Part shown: positions 1 to 11,092 of the stretch, piece after piece
Numbering within the stretch: the first letter of the stretch is position 1
Layout: the number at the start of each line of letters is the position of its first letter
Source of the DNA: Malus domestica
Lineage: Eukaryota; Streptophyta; Magnoliopsida; Rosales; Rosaceae
Length of the DNA stretch: 64,000 nucleotides
Direction: 5' to 3'
NCBI RefSeq assembly: GCF_042453785.1
Contig: NC_091677.1
Coordinates: forward strand, 22,011,501-22,075,500
Notes under the pieces: model-generated
What the model was told of the DNA's origin: nothing
Seen by the model: the letters and a program-made list of their open reading frames with translations, nothing else
Databases searched by the model: none
Made by a program: the position numbers and the translations under genes

Positions 1-1766
1 CTTTCGGCTATCACGTGCAACTTTGTCAGATATCACTGACAAAGTTGAAAACGCGTGAGGTCCATTATGCCAACTACCACACTTCTGCCGACAAGCGTGG
101 GTGACAAGGCCACGCTCGCCCTGCCACTTGATGTTGAGAGCTCACCATATAATTCGACCTCCATCCCATAGCAAGACACGCATCCAGCCTGACCCCTTTC
201 TTCCTTGCCGAAGACATCTGCAACCAAAACTCAGTTTCTTCCTCCCTGAAAACACATCCAGCCTGACCTTTCTTCCTCGCCGAGGGCATCTGCAACCAAA
301 ACTCAGTTTTCTTCCTCCCTAGAAACGCCTCTTCAACCAAGCCACACCAGAGTAAAGGTATCTCATATCATTGGGGTTGAGAGCAAGAGTATCTCATAGC
401 ATGCTTTCTCCCTATCCTTTTCTTTGTCCTCCCTCTTCACTGCGAAGACAAGGATAAAGAAAGCAATATGTCGGAACCTCCACTCAAGCTCCTGATGATG
501 CAGGTGAAGATGATGCAGATGAAGATGATGCATCGAAGCATATGGAGACAAGCACGACGAATGCATGTGTTGATCGTCCGCTACTTCTTCAAAAGCAAAA
601 GTATCTCATATCACTGGGGTCGAAAGCAAAGGTATCTCATATCATGCTCTTCCCCCATCTTCTCCTTTGCCCTTGCTCTTGCCTGCTGAACAAGGAGAAA
701 TGATGCAATCAGTCGGAACCTGAAATTAAATGTCCGACCAGGAACTGATTGCCCGGAACCTTTGCCTGGTTACTTACCTAGCGTTGCTCTCGAGTGCTCA
801 TCTTCAACTGCTGATATGTCTCGAATCCCCTCAGCAAATGCTTCAGGAGTGTGGATCTGTTAACATCGGCGCTTTGCACTGAAGCTGCCAAGCATGGGTG
901 AGTCGCTGAGAGATTATGCTCCGAAGAACCATTTAAAGGCAAAAGGTTGCACACCGCTTCAGCTATGCAAAAGAAACAAGCAGAGAAGAATGCAATACAA
1001 CGAGCTGGAATAAATCATGAAGCATGAAGCCCTTCCCTGCATAACCACACAATCCAGACGGATGAGTTCAAGTAAAGATCCAAGCTGGACAGCGTTGCTC
1101 TAACCAAAAGGCTCGAGAAGCTTTAACAACCCTTCGCTGGCACCGTCACCGAAGAGCAAAGCCTCGATAATCCTTAAAGATCAAGTCACCAACTGGAAGA
1201 AGAGCCCATCAATCTTGAAGATCATACTGTTGACTAAACTGCTCAGGGTTCATATGAAAATGCTGCGAACTTCCTTGATCTTTCAAAGCATGCATGTCCT
1301 GAAACTGCTCGTGGTCATGTTTAAGTTCGAAATCAAGCCTCAACGACCCTGACTCAAGATCAAGTGTCCACCACCCTTGAGTCAAATCCAGTTCAAGATT
1401 AAGTCTGTGGAAAGTCCGTTGGAGGAAACCAGAAAACTCCTCCAGCCTAGTTCAAGATCAAAGCTGTGGAAAGTCAACAAGCACAACAAAATACGTGCCG
1501 ATTCATCCATTATCAAAGCCAAGGATCGTCTACTACGTGAGGCTCCTTGTGGTCCAATTTCATCCAAGATCAAGCCTCAACGGCCTTTGAGGAAATTTCA
1601 AACAAAATTCAAGAACAAGCCTTAACGGCACTTGAAGAAACTCCCAGACCAGTTCAAGATCAAGCCTCAACGGCCCTTGGATCGACATCTACATTAAGGG
1701 ACTTCAAAACGCATCTTCTACACGTGGCAAGCACATGTATACTACGCGCCTTGAAGTGGGGGCATT
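1..1766 (+). mobile_element. LTR retrotransposon internal region (3' part, non-coding)
   Basis: This stretch runs into a polypurine tract and then an LTR, so it is the 3' internal part of an element whose 5' half lies outside the window. No long reading frame or gag/pol motif is visible. It holds local duplications: a segment of about 75 bp at 184-258 recurs at 262-335, and a block near 365-475 recurs near 618-715. From about 1330 a short motif built on CAAGATCAAGCCTCAACGG recurs with spacing changes (1333, 1567, 1655) and also appears inside the LTR. It is probably a non-autonomous or decayed Gypsy-type element; the superfamily is a guess. Confidence 0.6.
1753..1766 (+). other. Polypurine tract of LTR element
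   Basis: The purine-rich run GAAGTGGGGGCATT directly precedes the TG that opens the LTR at 1767. This is the expected place for the plus-strand primer, so the LTR is the 3' LTR of a + strand element. Confidence 0.6.
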
Positions 1767-1871
1767 TGTAGACATTGAAATTTCGTTGAAATAAATGTTA
1801 GCCATCACATTAAAATTACATTTGTAAACATTGAAATTTTAGTGAAATAAATGTTGACCATTGCATTAAAA

Positions 1872-2229
1872 CTACAACCTTCACCCAAATTCACCTACAA
1901 CATACACCCAAATTCACCTACAACAATCCATCCAAATTCACCTACAACCTTCACCCAAATTCACCTACAACATACACCCAAATTCACCTACAACAATCCT
2001 ACCCAAATTCACCTACAACATACACCCAAATTCACCTACAACAATCCATCCAAATTCACCTACAACCTCCACCCAAATTCACCTACCCAAATTCACCTAC
2101 AACATACACCCAAATTCACCTACAACAATCCATCCAAATTCACCTACAACCTCCACCCAAATTCACCTACAACAATCCACCAATTCACCTACAACAATCC
2201 ACCAATTCACCTACAACATCCACCAAAAC
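1872..2229 (+). repeat. Minisatellite inside the LTR
   Basis: Head-to-tail copies of the unit CAAATTCACCTACAAC, separated by variable spacers (ATACACC, AATCCATC, CTTCACC, CTCCACC), give a higher-order period of about 20-23 and 45 bp. There are roughly sixteen units. The open frame across it is only a consequence of the repeat and is not a protein gene. Confidence 0.85.
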
Positions 2230-2260
2230 AAATGGATGGTGGTGGTTCATTCCCAAAGCC

Positions 2261-2268
2261 TATAAATA
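2261..2268 (+). promoter_or_regulatory. TATA box of the 3' LTR
   Basis: TATAAATA sits just after the minisatellite and about 440 bp before the LTR end. It is a good candidate Pol II promoter for transcripts reading rightward out of the LTR into the flanking DNA. Confidence 0.5.
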
Positions 2269-2708
2269 GGCTCCTCCATCAAAGAATCAAAGGGGGGATT
2301 TTAGATACACTTTCTCTACTCCCAAATTGGAAGAGAAATCACACCACACCAAAGCTTTGAAGCCTCGAAACTCTGAAGCTCTCAAGCAAATCCCGAAGGA
2401 TCAAGAAAACCCTATCTGTTCTTCGTGAAATCCTCCTTCAAGATCAAGCTCCAACGCCCCTTGAAGAACTTCCACCCATTCAAGATCAAGCCCCGACGGC
2501 CCTTGAAGAAGGTGTTCATCATTCATCAACTGTTCGTCCAAGATCAAGCCTCGACGGCCCTTGGATCAACAACACTACATCTACACGTTTCAAAGATAGA
2601 ATCAGAGGATAAATTTGTAGAAGAGATTGTAACCCCTAAATCATTAATACAAATATTATTTTGTACACGTGTTCTTGTCTGATTCATTGCAGGAATTCCG
2701 TGTTTACA

Positions 2709-3130
2709 CGATCTCTGTTCTACGGCCTGAGAACCAGAGGAAACGTCACCGTGTCGCCGATCTCGATGGCTTCCATGTCCAACCCCCGAGACATTTTCTA
2801 GGACTTAAAGGGTTGAAGCAGCATGGTTTGCGTGCGGGATTTGGGTTTTGGGAGCTGAAAGTTGGAGGGTATGGAGCTGGAGTAAGAAGAAGAACAAAAG
2901 GTAAACCACTAGCGGTATGTTTTGCTTTGTTTCTCGTTTTGGTTTTTTGGTTTGCTTTTCTTGTTTCTGCTTTCGGATTCATACAGTTTTGTTGCTGCTG
3001 CTGATGATGATATTGTTGGTTTTCATTGGCTCGTCACTTTCGGCTCAGATGAGGAGAGAGAGGGTGAGAGAGGAGAGAGGAGAGAGGAGAGAGAGTGTTC
3101 TTTGCTCGCTCCACAGTGTAGGTAGCTAAA
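2709..3130. other. Host flank of the LTR with a possible cut gene start on the minus strand
   Basis: The sequence next to the LTR is less AT-rich than its surroundings. On the minus strand an ATG at 2792-2794 opens a 24-codon frame (MSRGLDMEAI...) that stops at 2720-2722, 12 bp from the LTR junction. Upstream of it on that strand is a CT-rich stretch (3045-3115) like a plant 5' leader. It may be the first exon of a gene broken by the LTR insertion; I do not recognise the peptide. Confidence 0.25.
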
Positions 3131-4069
3131 AAATCTTTACCTTTGAATATCTTTTCGTTTTTCTTTCACGCTTCTTGAATGACCAAAATGGCCTTGAACT
3201 CAATTCGCATGATTACTTTTCTTCAATGCCTTTGAATTTTCAGACCAACCAACCACAGTAAAAACTAAGATCAAAGTGGGCCAACCGGATGCAACCACGT
3301 ATACAATGAGAGTTCTTGCCAACAACAAATGTATACCATGTTTCTCGTATAATTATGTCATCAGTAATTCTGATCAAATGTATTCCCTGTTTCTCGTTTT
3401 GGTTTTGATTTGCTTTTCTTGTTTTTGCAGTAACTTACGATTTGAATGCAAAATCTACTAGTTTTTCGATTTATTTAAATGTCATTATATGTGACTCATG
3501 TAAACTACGTATGTATATAACGCTCTTCTAATTATTTCTTTACACATTAGCTATGTGATCTTTGCTAAAAAAAAGCGTTGCGTACAGAGAATTCTTCGTA
3601 ACAAACAAAGATTAAGCAGCATCAGTTATTATCATCATTTTTTTTCTTTTTGATTATGTGATGTCATTGGAATTTACAATCTCTATTACCAAATCACAAA
3701 AATTCAAATTGAGGTCAAGTAAAGAAGTGGGATTTAGAAATTCCAAAAAAAAATAAAAAAATAAATCTCTCCAAAAATTGAAAGTATTAACCTCGGTACA
3801 ATCTCATTTACCAGATTATCTAACAAAAATGAGCTAAGCGTTGTTAGTTTCACCTGTTATGAACTTAATTATGACTCGTGTCAATAAAATAGGATTTAGA
3901 AATACCAAACAAAATTCTCACGCAAGCAGAAAAATGCCATTGACACTTTAAAATATCATTTTACACTTTTTATACGTGTAATTTTTTTAAATATAAAAAA
4001 ATTGTAAAATGTCTTATTGGAATGTTAATAAATTATTGTGTTATTGCATGTATGAATCAAATTGGGTGG
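3131..4069. other. AT-rich intergenic DNA, no gene seen
   Basis: No coding signal. A T-rich block at about 3385-3433 repeats the sequence at about 2925-2977 (both contain TTTCTCGTTTTGGTTTT), suggesting an old local duplication. The rest is AT-rich sequence without recognisable repeats. Confidence 0.5.
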
Positions 4070-4225
4070 TTTTTTTTTTAACAAACGATGTTATCTACGT
4101 TAAGAAGATAAGGAAGTAGGTTAAACCTCACAATAGGCAAGCAATAATGTGGTTCAAATTTATTTTTTAGCAAAAATCGAACTTAAGACCTCTTATTTAT
4201 AAATGAAAAAAAATGTCACTAGATT
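4070..4225 (-). mobile_element. tRNA-derived SINE, reverse orientation
   Basis: Read on the minus strand it has a B-box-like GGTCTTAAGTTCGATTT, a middle part ending in CTTAACGTAGATAACATCG, and a 3' run of A (the T run at 4070-4079 on the plus strand). The same family recurs at 25523-25675 and 44400-44555. I recall this type as common in apple/pear, from memory only. Confidence 0.6.
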
Positions 4226-5320
4226 GTAAGATTAAATGAAACTTAATAGATTATTTTATTTTATTTTTTAGGAAGATACAATTTGAATCAAAGGTCCTGA
4301 AGAATTTTTAGGATCTTTCTATTAAAGGGAGTTAGTTAGTATCATTCATGATGGCAATTGGGTCAAAAGGAAATATTAGAGGAAGATGTGCAGTCCCTGC
4401 AGAGTGAGAGATAAAGCGCCCATCAGAGAAAGAGAATAAAAATAAAAATAAAGTAAAAAAATAAAAAAAATAAAAAGAGAAAAGCTTTTGAAATACTAAA
4501 AGGCATGGCGAGGCAGCAGAGGACACCATCATTAGCTTTTTGCATGCGTCTCGATTTCAAAGCTAATACCAAAAAAGAAAAAATATTATTACTTGCACAC
4601 CAGACACACACCAATATTTTTTTCTTTCTAATTTTCTATTTATTTGTCAGCTTCATTTTGTATTATTTTATTTATTAGGAGGCTACGTCATCATGATCAC
4701 TATGCTATGGAATACATCCTACTACATCATGGTAATATTTATATTTATAAATAATAAATATTTCGATGGTATTTGCATTCGTATGCAGTAAAATGGAGAG
4801 AATGCAGGCACATTATACTCTCATTGCTGATAAGACATGTGACATTTGAGATGGAAAAAACAAATGGTGATGTGATGTGTTTGCAGGGATAATAATGTTT
4901 CTGATTATTTTGAACTGAATTAGTTTCGAGACTTAAGCTGCATTAGTGCGGCATAAATTAAATATTATAAAAATAACGAAATGTAAGATGCATTGTCGAA
5001 TTAAGTCACGACCTAAATTTTTTTTTAAATTTAATACTTTTTATCATTTTTTTAAGTCATCTTATTAACATGTATTGATATTAATCCACATTTTTTTGTC
5101 CGACTCACTCTCTCTTCCCTCTCTACATGTCCTTTCCTTTTCTTTCTCTTCTTCACACTGTCTAGAATTGCTCTTGTCGACATACTAGTTAGCGACAACC
5201 CCTCTCATCACCTTCCACAAAAGCTCATCCTCGTTTAAACCTTTTGTCTCGTTCAAACCTACAAGATCTTTGGAGCCCACCTCCAATTTTGTTTTCTCTT
5301 TGCTATCAACCACCATAACT
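4226..5320. other. AT-rich intergenic DNA, no gene seen
   Basis: Simple A/T runs (for example 4435-4490) and no coding or repeat structure I can name. Confidence 0.5.
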
Positions 5321-5323
5321 TAA

Positions 5324-5846
5324 GGGTGCGTTTATTGTATCGGACTATCTTAGACTAGACTAGCTTTAATGACTAAGTTGGATTGCCTTAGAATAGACTA
5401 AGCTAGACTAACTTAGAGAAACATTTGGTGCAGTGTCGGATTAAAAAGCAAGATAATTAATAAATTCTAATAATATTATATTAATTTATCTATATCTCTA
5501 TTAATATTTTATCCTTACCCACCATTGGGTTCACAAAGATCTTGTGATTCGGGTTTGAATGGAGATCATCAGCGGCGATCTATGCCCACAACGGTCGGAG
5601 GTGGTGCAATTATATGGGTCTTGTTGGAGGAGGAAGAGACAGAAGATAGTAGAGAAGGAATACAGTTTTAGCTAGTCTCCTCCTTTTCGAGGGCTCTTGC
5701 TAAGAACTTCTAGCGAGCCTATTAGTCCACACGAGTCCCCTTTAGTCTCATTAAACATAATCCCAATATCTAACAAACATTACACTATAGTCCAGTCTAA
5801 TCTAGTCTAATCCAGTGAAAGTTAAGGAAGCTAAACAAACGCATCC
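5324..5846. mobile_element. Tourist-like MITE (523 bp)
   Basis: The ends are imperfect inverted repeats: GGGTGCGTTTATTG at the left, and GGATGCGTTTGTTT as the reverse complement of the right end. Sub-terminal TAGACTAGACTAG / CTAGTCTAATC blocks mirror each other. It is flanked by the direct repeat TAA (5321-5323 and 5847-5849), as expected for PIF/Harbinger-type elements. A second copy was split by the LTR at 6278-8700. Confidence 0.7.
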
Positions 5847-5849
5847 TAA

Positions 5850-6277
5850 ATATATTACATGCCTAATCTCTGGAAAATGTGCAGCATGATTAATATTGAC
5901 CTCACAAGGGAAGCCTAATTGTACCACATGCTTAATTTTCCAATGGCCTAGAAATTTGACCTTGTGATAATCTCTGCCTATGACAAGAACTCTAGAAAAT
6001 TTTCTACCAATCTTGAGGCAATTCACAGCTGCATTATATGCAACAAATTCCTCTAAGCCATAACCCATGTTAAGGCTAAAATTATGGGAGAAGAGGTGTG
6101 GGGTGGCGCCTACATCAATCTAAGCCTCAGATCGAGCCGACCCATGAGTGAGTAGTAAACAGATTTTGAGATTTAGGCGGTGGGTGAGGCTGTTGATGCA
6201 AATAGATAGAGCAAGGGAGAGAGAGAGCAAGAGACAGAGAGAAAAGCATACAAAGTAGACAAAGTGAAGGTCTTAGC
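5850..6277. other. Intergenic DNA ending in the left half of a second MITE copy
   Basis: 5850-6150 has no recognisable gene. From about 6190 the GA-rich sequence (GAGAGCAAGAGACAGAGAG) parallels the interior of the 5324 MITE. It stops at TTAGC (6273-6277), the target site of the LTR that follows. Confidence 0.4.
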
Positions 6278-8700
6278 TGTGAAATCCCATCCACCGATTC
6301 AAGTATTCAATAAATTATATTCGTTTTTGAGAAATTGATATATTTTCCTTTAACTTGGAGTTTTGATTACTTAGTTGTAAAGTTTGATTTTTTCTAATTA
6401 GTCATTAAAAAAATCAATAGACCTTTTAGGGTCACTTTTAGTATTCTAGATTAAGTTCGATCCTACGATAGCGTAGGCAAAAACCATTCGCGAAACAAAA
6501 TTGTAACAAATGAATTACGAGCTTCCAAAGGCATGAGCAAAATAGTAATCTCCCGCTTTCTATATATAGCAACCCAACCTAATCCATTGGGGGAATCAAA
6601 TATTTTTGGAATGTTAACTATGATGAAAGTCCTAACTTGGTGAACCGAGTGAAGGACAAGACCCGGTTACTTGGCAACTTTTTCGATGCCAAGTTTGACA
6701 TTTTCTAGTTGTTGAAGTCAACGCCACCACTTGGGCGCGACTTCTCTCAACATCTAAATCAATAATCACTTGAGGTTCACCTCGGTTGATCGACGTACAT
6801 GACGGATCGGAGGCTTGAAAGTTCAAAATTCTGACGATTACACCGTTACTGTTCAAGATTCCGTCCATCAGCACTACCATTTAACATCTCATCCCAAAAG
6901 TTCTAGCCATTCGAGACTTTTTAACGAATTTCGCCATCCTCCAGCCATCTTCACGTTCCGACACATGTATAAATCTTATTTGCATCTTCATGATCTATAA
7001 TCTGGTATAATTTGAGCCATAATGACGTTAGTCTAAAAAACTAGTGAGTCGAGACTGTCAACTACCACTTGTAGGCTTGATGACCCACGTTGTCTACTTA
7101 GGCTAATTTCTATATTCTGAATCTAGTTTTGACATCCGTTTGACGAGATTTGACTGTTTAACCCTATTTTCGTAAAGGTTTACCGCGTGGCCTCTGTAGT
7201 AAATGAAGATCCGATTGTTGGATTGTCACAAAATTATAGTATGTTATGCGTATTATTTGAGGACCATAAGAATTTATGGATTGAAATCCAATATGCGGAT
7301 CTTTTGAATTAGATTGTGTAGGGTTATGGACCCTACTGTTAACCACATTAACCAATGGTTAACTTTTGTGACCATAAGCACTCTAAAGATGACTCCACTT
7401 GGTTAATTCGCATTAAGGGGTCACTGTTTACCTAGTTACATTACTTTCATAGGTGGTCCCGTCTGGTATCCATATTGGGGATCCACACTACTTGATGCTT
7501 GCACATGGTCCTACTTTAATCAACATTGTGGGAATATATGCATTTTAGGGGTGGCCTTAACCTAGTTAATCCGCAGTGAGGGGTCACTACCTACCTGGTC
7601 ACATTATGTCCATATGTGGTTCTGCTTGGTTAGTCTGCATTGGGGGACCACACTATCGGATGGTTGCGTATGGTCATGCTTGGTTAATCCGTATTGGGAC
7701 CAAACGCATTCTAGAGATAAATTTCGTTGAATGGTTTCCTTTTCCCTATTTGGTTCCATTAAGTGGTCCAGAACCCTATGTTCGTTTGATTTCGTTGAGT
7801 AGTCTGGAATCCCCCTCCCTATTTGATTTCATTAAGTAGTCCAGAATTGTGTTTTGTTTGAATTCTTTTGAGTGGTCCGAAATCCCTTCCCGTGTCAATT
7901 TCATTGAGTGGTCCGAAATTGTGTCTTGTTGAAGTTTCGTTGAATGGTCTGGTACCCTACTTCGTTTAGATTCCATTGAATGGTCTGGAATCCCTATCTC
8001 CATTTGATTCTATTGGGTTGGTCTAGAACTACATCCCTAGAAATCTTTACAGTAATTTTAAGTCAGTCAAATATGGAAACATAGGAATTATAGGCATTCG
8101 TCGAACTGTGTCACTCTTGCCCCTAGTTTTCAGCATGATTGTGAACAAAAGATTTGAGAATCTTTGTGAACCGATTTAGAAAAAACAATGGTTGTCTGTG
8201 TGATTACTTCAAGATTTCTAGCTCTTTTATTTATGGTTTATAAAGTATGGTTTTATGAATGATTTTTTATTTGATTGGTTGATCAATGTAGTTAAAGATT
8301 AATGTTGTCTAATGTGGGCTTATGGAAATGCTATATGTTGTTGATTGTGGCTTTGTTGATGGAAAACGTGTATGTGAATGATGAAATAACATATTGGTAT
8401 ATCACGCATGTTGGGAGTTGTTGGGAATTCTATGTTTCTTGTCAGCTAATGCCTTGAGAAATGTTGGAGTTTGAAAAAAGGGTGAACTATAAATGGCTTC
8501 ATCTCATCTTAGGATATATAGGCAATCTAACACAGAGGTTAAATGTAGCCATCAAATAAAAGAAATGGTTATTGCATTGTTAAACCATTGGTTTATTTTG
8601 GTCATGCCTCAGAAGTGAAGCATAATAGTTAAATAGATACACAGGTACTTTCTGATGTCACATGTCGATACTGGACGTATCTCGAGATCGGGGTGTGACA
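6278..8700. mobile_element. Solo LTR, Gypsy-like (2.4 kb)
   Basis: It starts TGTGAAATCCCATCC and ends GATCGGGGTGTGACA, so the termini are inverted repeats of the form TGTSACAYCCCRTC. A perfect 5-bp target duplication TTAGC flanks it (6273-6277, 8701-8705). There is no internal region or second LTR, so it is a solo LTR. It contains degenerate tandem sub-repeats (7370-8030). Gypsy assignment rests on my memory of plant LTRs ending this way. Confidence 0.75.
7370..8030 (+). repeat. Degenerate tandem sub-repeats in the solo LTR
   Basis: Between 7720 and 8030 a unit of about 45 bp recurs about seven times, built on TTTCATTGAGTGGTCCGAAAT with scattered changes. Between 7370 and 7700 a looser unit containing TGGTTAATCCGCATTG and GGGGTCACT recurs. 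The open frames here reflect the periodicity and are not genes. Confidence 0.65.
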
Positions 8701-8705
8701 TTAGC

Positions 8706-8875
8706 AGTCCTATGTTTTTTAAAGGCTTAAGCTAAGATCATCTAGCGAGGTCTTTAGTCAAGGCAAGTCACTAATAATATTAAAGCTAGTCCATATGGGT
8801 AACAAATGCAGGACTACATTAACCCTTAGTTCAGTCCAGTAGAGTGAAGGCTAGTGATGGCAAATAAAATTAACG
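8706..8875. mobile_element. Right half of the MITE split by the solo LTR
   Basis: TCTAGCGAGGTCTTTAGTC, GCTAGTCCATATGGG and TTCAGTCCAGTAGAGTGAAG match the right half of the 5324-5846 MITE in the same order. The LTR entered at a TTAGC that corresponds to TTTTAGC in the intact copy. Confidence 0.55.
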
Positions 8876-9640
8876 TAAGGGGTTAGCATGGCTTACCTTA
8901 GGCAACTTTTCCAAGAAAGGTTCAGGTTAGGATTAGAATCAGTCACAAAAGATGGTAGGATGATGCCATTGAGTGCTCCAGAGTAACGACACTTTAAATG
9001 TTTTAACCATTGGATCTTGATTTTTATATTATTAAACAAAGATATAACACTTAAAACATTTAAAATATGAATGCTCTGGACCACTCAAGAAAATCCCCTT
9101 TAAATAGTCCAAACACATAGAATGCTAGAGGTTGGTTAATATAATACAGTCTCACATCATAAGATTCATAACAATTTGGTGAATGTGGTTGGGGGTGGAG
9201 GGTTGGACACTGATATTTTACATTTTTATTGTTATATATGATTATTAGGTACGTAGAGGATTGTGTTTTTAGCATTACTCGTAAGAACATAATAGTACTG
9301 ATGAGATGAGAACATCTTTAAAGAAGTGATCATGTCTACATTTACTTTTACGATAAGAAGAATGTGTGATTACTTTTTTAATGAGTGAATTGCAACTCTA
9401 AAAGGCCTCATTTGTTACTTGTTAGGGAGAATTTGGCATGAATATTCACTATATTATGGCATTTTAAAAAAGAAATAGATGACAACTTTATTATTTTGTC
9501 CGAGTTGAAGGTTACTCATGAACAATAGATATCACTTCTAATTCCTTTAAAATTGTAGAGTTAAAAGGGACAACTTTTCTTCATGAACAATACATCTCCC
9601 TAATTGCGGCAATCTCACAGCACACTTCTCATTCTTGAGA
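8876..9640. other. AT-rich intergenic DNA upstream of RPL23 pseudogene
   Basis: No gene or clear repeat seen. The final 50 bases may belong to the former 5' leader and promoter of the ribosomal protein gene. Confidence 0.4.
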
Positions 9641-9675
9641 TCTGAAGCCTCTCTAGTGCAGCTATGTTCAAACGA

Positions 9676-9679
<4 letters not shown>

Positions 9680-9717
<38 letters not shown>
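9680..9717 (+). repeat. (CT)n microsatellite in intron 1
   Basis: About 18 uninterrupted CT units start right after the exon 1 donor of the RPL23 pseudogene. Confidence 0.9.
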
Positions 9718-9719
<2 letters not shown>

Positions 9720-11092
9720 ATTTTAGTATTTCTGGGTCTTTCAAAGATTAAAACTTTCTTGCTTTCTGATCCAAAATTTTCTCAGCAACCAATCAGAACT
9801 TGATGGATTTTTCTATTCCATGTTATAAGTTAATTAATTTGTTTAATTTTCAATTCGTTTAAATTGCAGGGCGTGGAGGGTTTGCCGAAAACAAGTTTTG
9901 GATGTCACTAGGTCTGTCGGTGGCCGCCACTGTGAACTACACCGACAACACCAGTGCCAAGAACCTTTACATCATCTCAGTGAAGGGAATCAAGGGTCGC
10001 TTTAACCACCTTCCTTCTGCGTGTGTTGGCAACATGGTCATGGCTACTGTCAAGAAGGGCAAGCCCGACCTTCGAAAGAAGGTCTTGCCAGCCATCATTG
10101 TCCGCCAGCTCAAGCCGTGGGGCCGAAAGGACGGTGTTTTCATGTACTTTGAAGGTAGTTAATTGTGTTTATATTGGATAAATTATGTTCTTGATATGAA
10201 TATGTTTAGAGAAAAAAAAACCCCCGAAAGGATGGTGCTTTCGTGTAATTTGAAGGTTGTTAATTGTGTTTTTTATTGAATATATTATGTTCCTTTGTGA
10301 TGATATGAACATGTTTAGAGGAAGCAAAAGTGTTTGATTGGTTTTGAGTTAGATTGAAATCAATGCTTGTAGCAAATGTGGAAGTTTTCGGGATGTCAGG
10401 TTCTAGAGTTAGTTTGATTTTATTAGTTGGACTTTGTAATTCTAGGTTCTCCTACATCACCTTGTTTTTTAATATTGTTTGGGGACTAGTTGTGGGCAAT
10501 TGGGGATTTTCGAATTTGAATGGTTGTTTAGGATGGTCACTCTGATTAATTATATACTTTTTGTTAACATACGGTGTTTTTTTTTCCGTATTAATTTGTC
10601 ATTAAGCTGAACATTTTTTGTTCTGACAATGTAGAGAATTTAGGAAAAAGGTTGTAAATATTATGTGTTGCAGTATTAGTTTAGCTCATTTTTTGAAATT
10701 TGAAGTATCTCGGAGTGCTTTTAGTTTAAGATCTGCTCTTATGGTGATGAAATGGTTCTGCTTCTCAAGGTTTCTGACCATGATTGTTCTTGTGATGCAG
10801 ATAATGCTGGTGTTATTGTGATTTTGAAGGGTGAAATGAAAGGTGTGTTGAGATTCTATAACATCTTCGTTGAAATTACTTGTCTGCCTGTAATGCAATT
10901 ACGTCATCTGACATTACTTTTGTTAATTTTTAACGTTGTAGGACCATCATCTTGATAATGTTCTTCATTTCACTTGCACTCATTGTACTGAATACTAACT
11001 CATATTTTTTTGGTATTGTTGTAGGGTCTGCAATCATCTGACCTATTAGAAAGGATTGTGAAAATCTATGGGCTAGACTTGCAAGTGCTGTC

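Larger units (their letters stand above)
1767..2708 (+). mobile_element. 3' LTR (942 bp)
   Basis: It begins TGTAGACATT after the polypurine tract and ends GTGTTTACA, giving the inverted termini TGT..ACA. A TATAAATA box at 2261-2268, followed by a transcribed-looking leader, marks the LTR promoter. The first third is occupied by a tandem minisatellite (1872-2229). Two CAAGATCAAGCC..CGGCCCTTG motifs at 2482 and 2540 match those of the internal region. The flanking sequence after 2708 is CGATC; the matching target-site copy would be outside the window. Confidence 0.7.

Noticed and set aside
1851-2360. 169-codon open frame rich in FTYN/HPNSP repeats
   Set aside because: It is the translation of an LTR minisatellite; its length comes from the repeat unit lacking stops.
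7576-8003. Open frames on both strands at 7576-7839 and 7776-8003
   Set aside because: They lie in tandem sub-repeats of a solo LTR and read as periodic peptides without family features.
9902-10162. Exon 2 of RPL23 as a stand-alone functional gene
   Set aside because: It is one exon of a gene with an in-frame stop and an LTR in exon 4.
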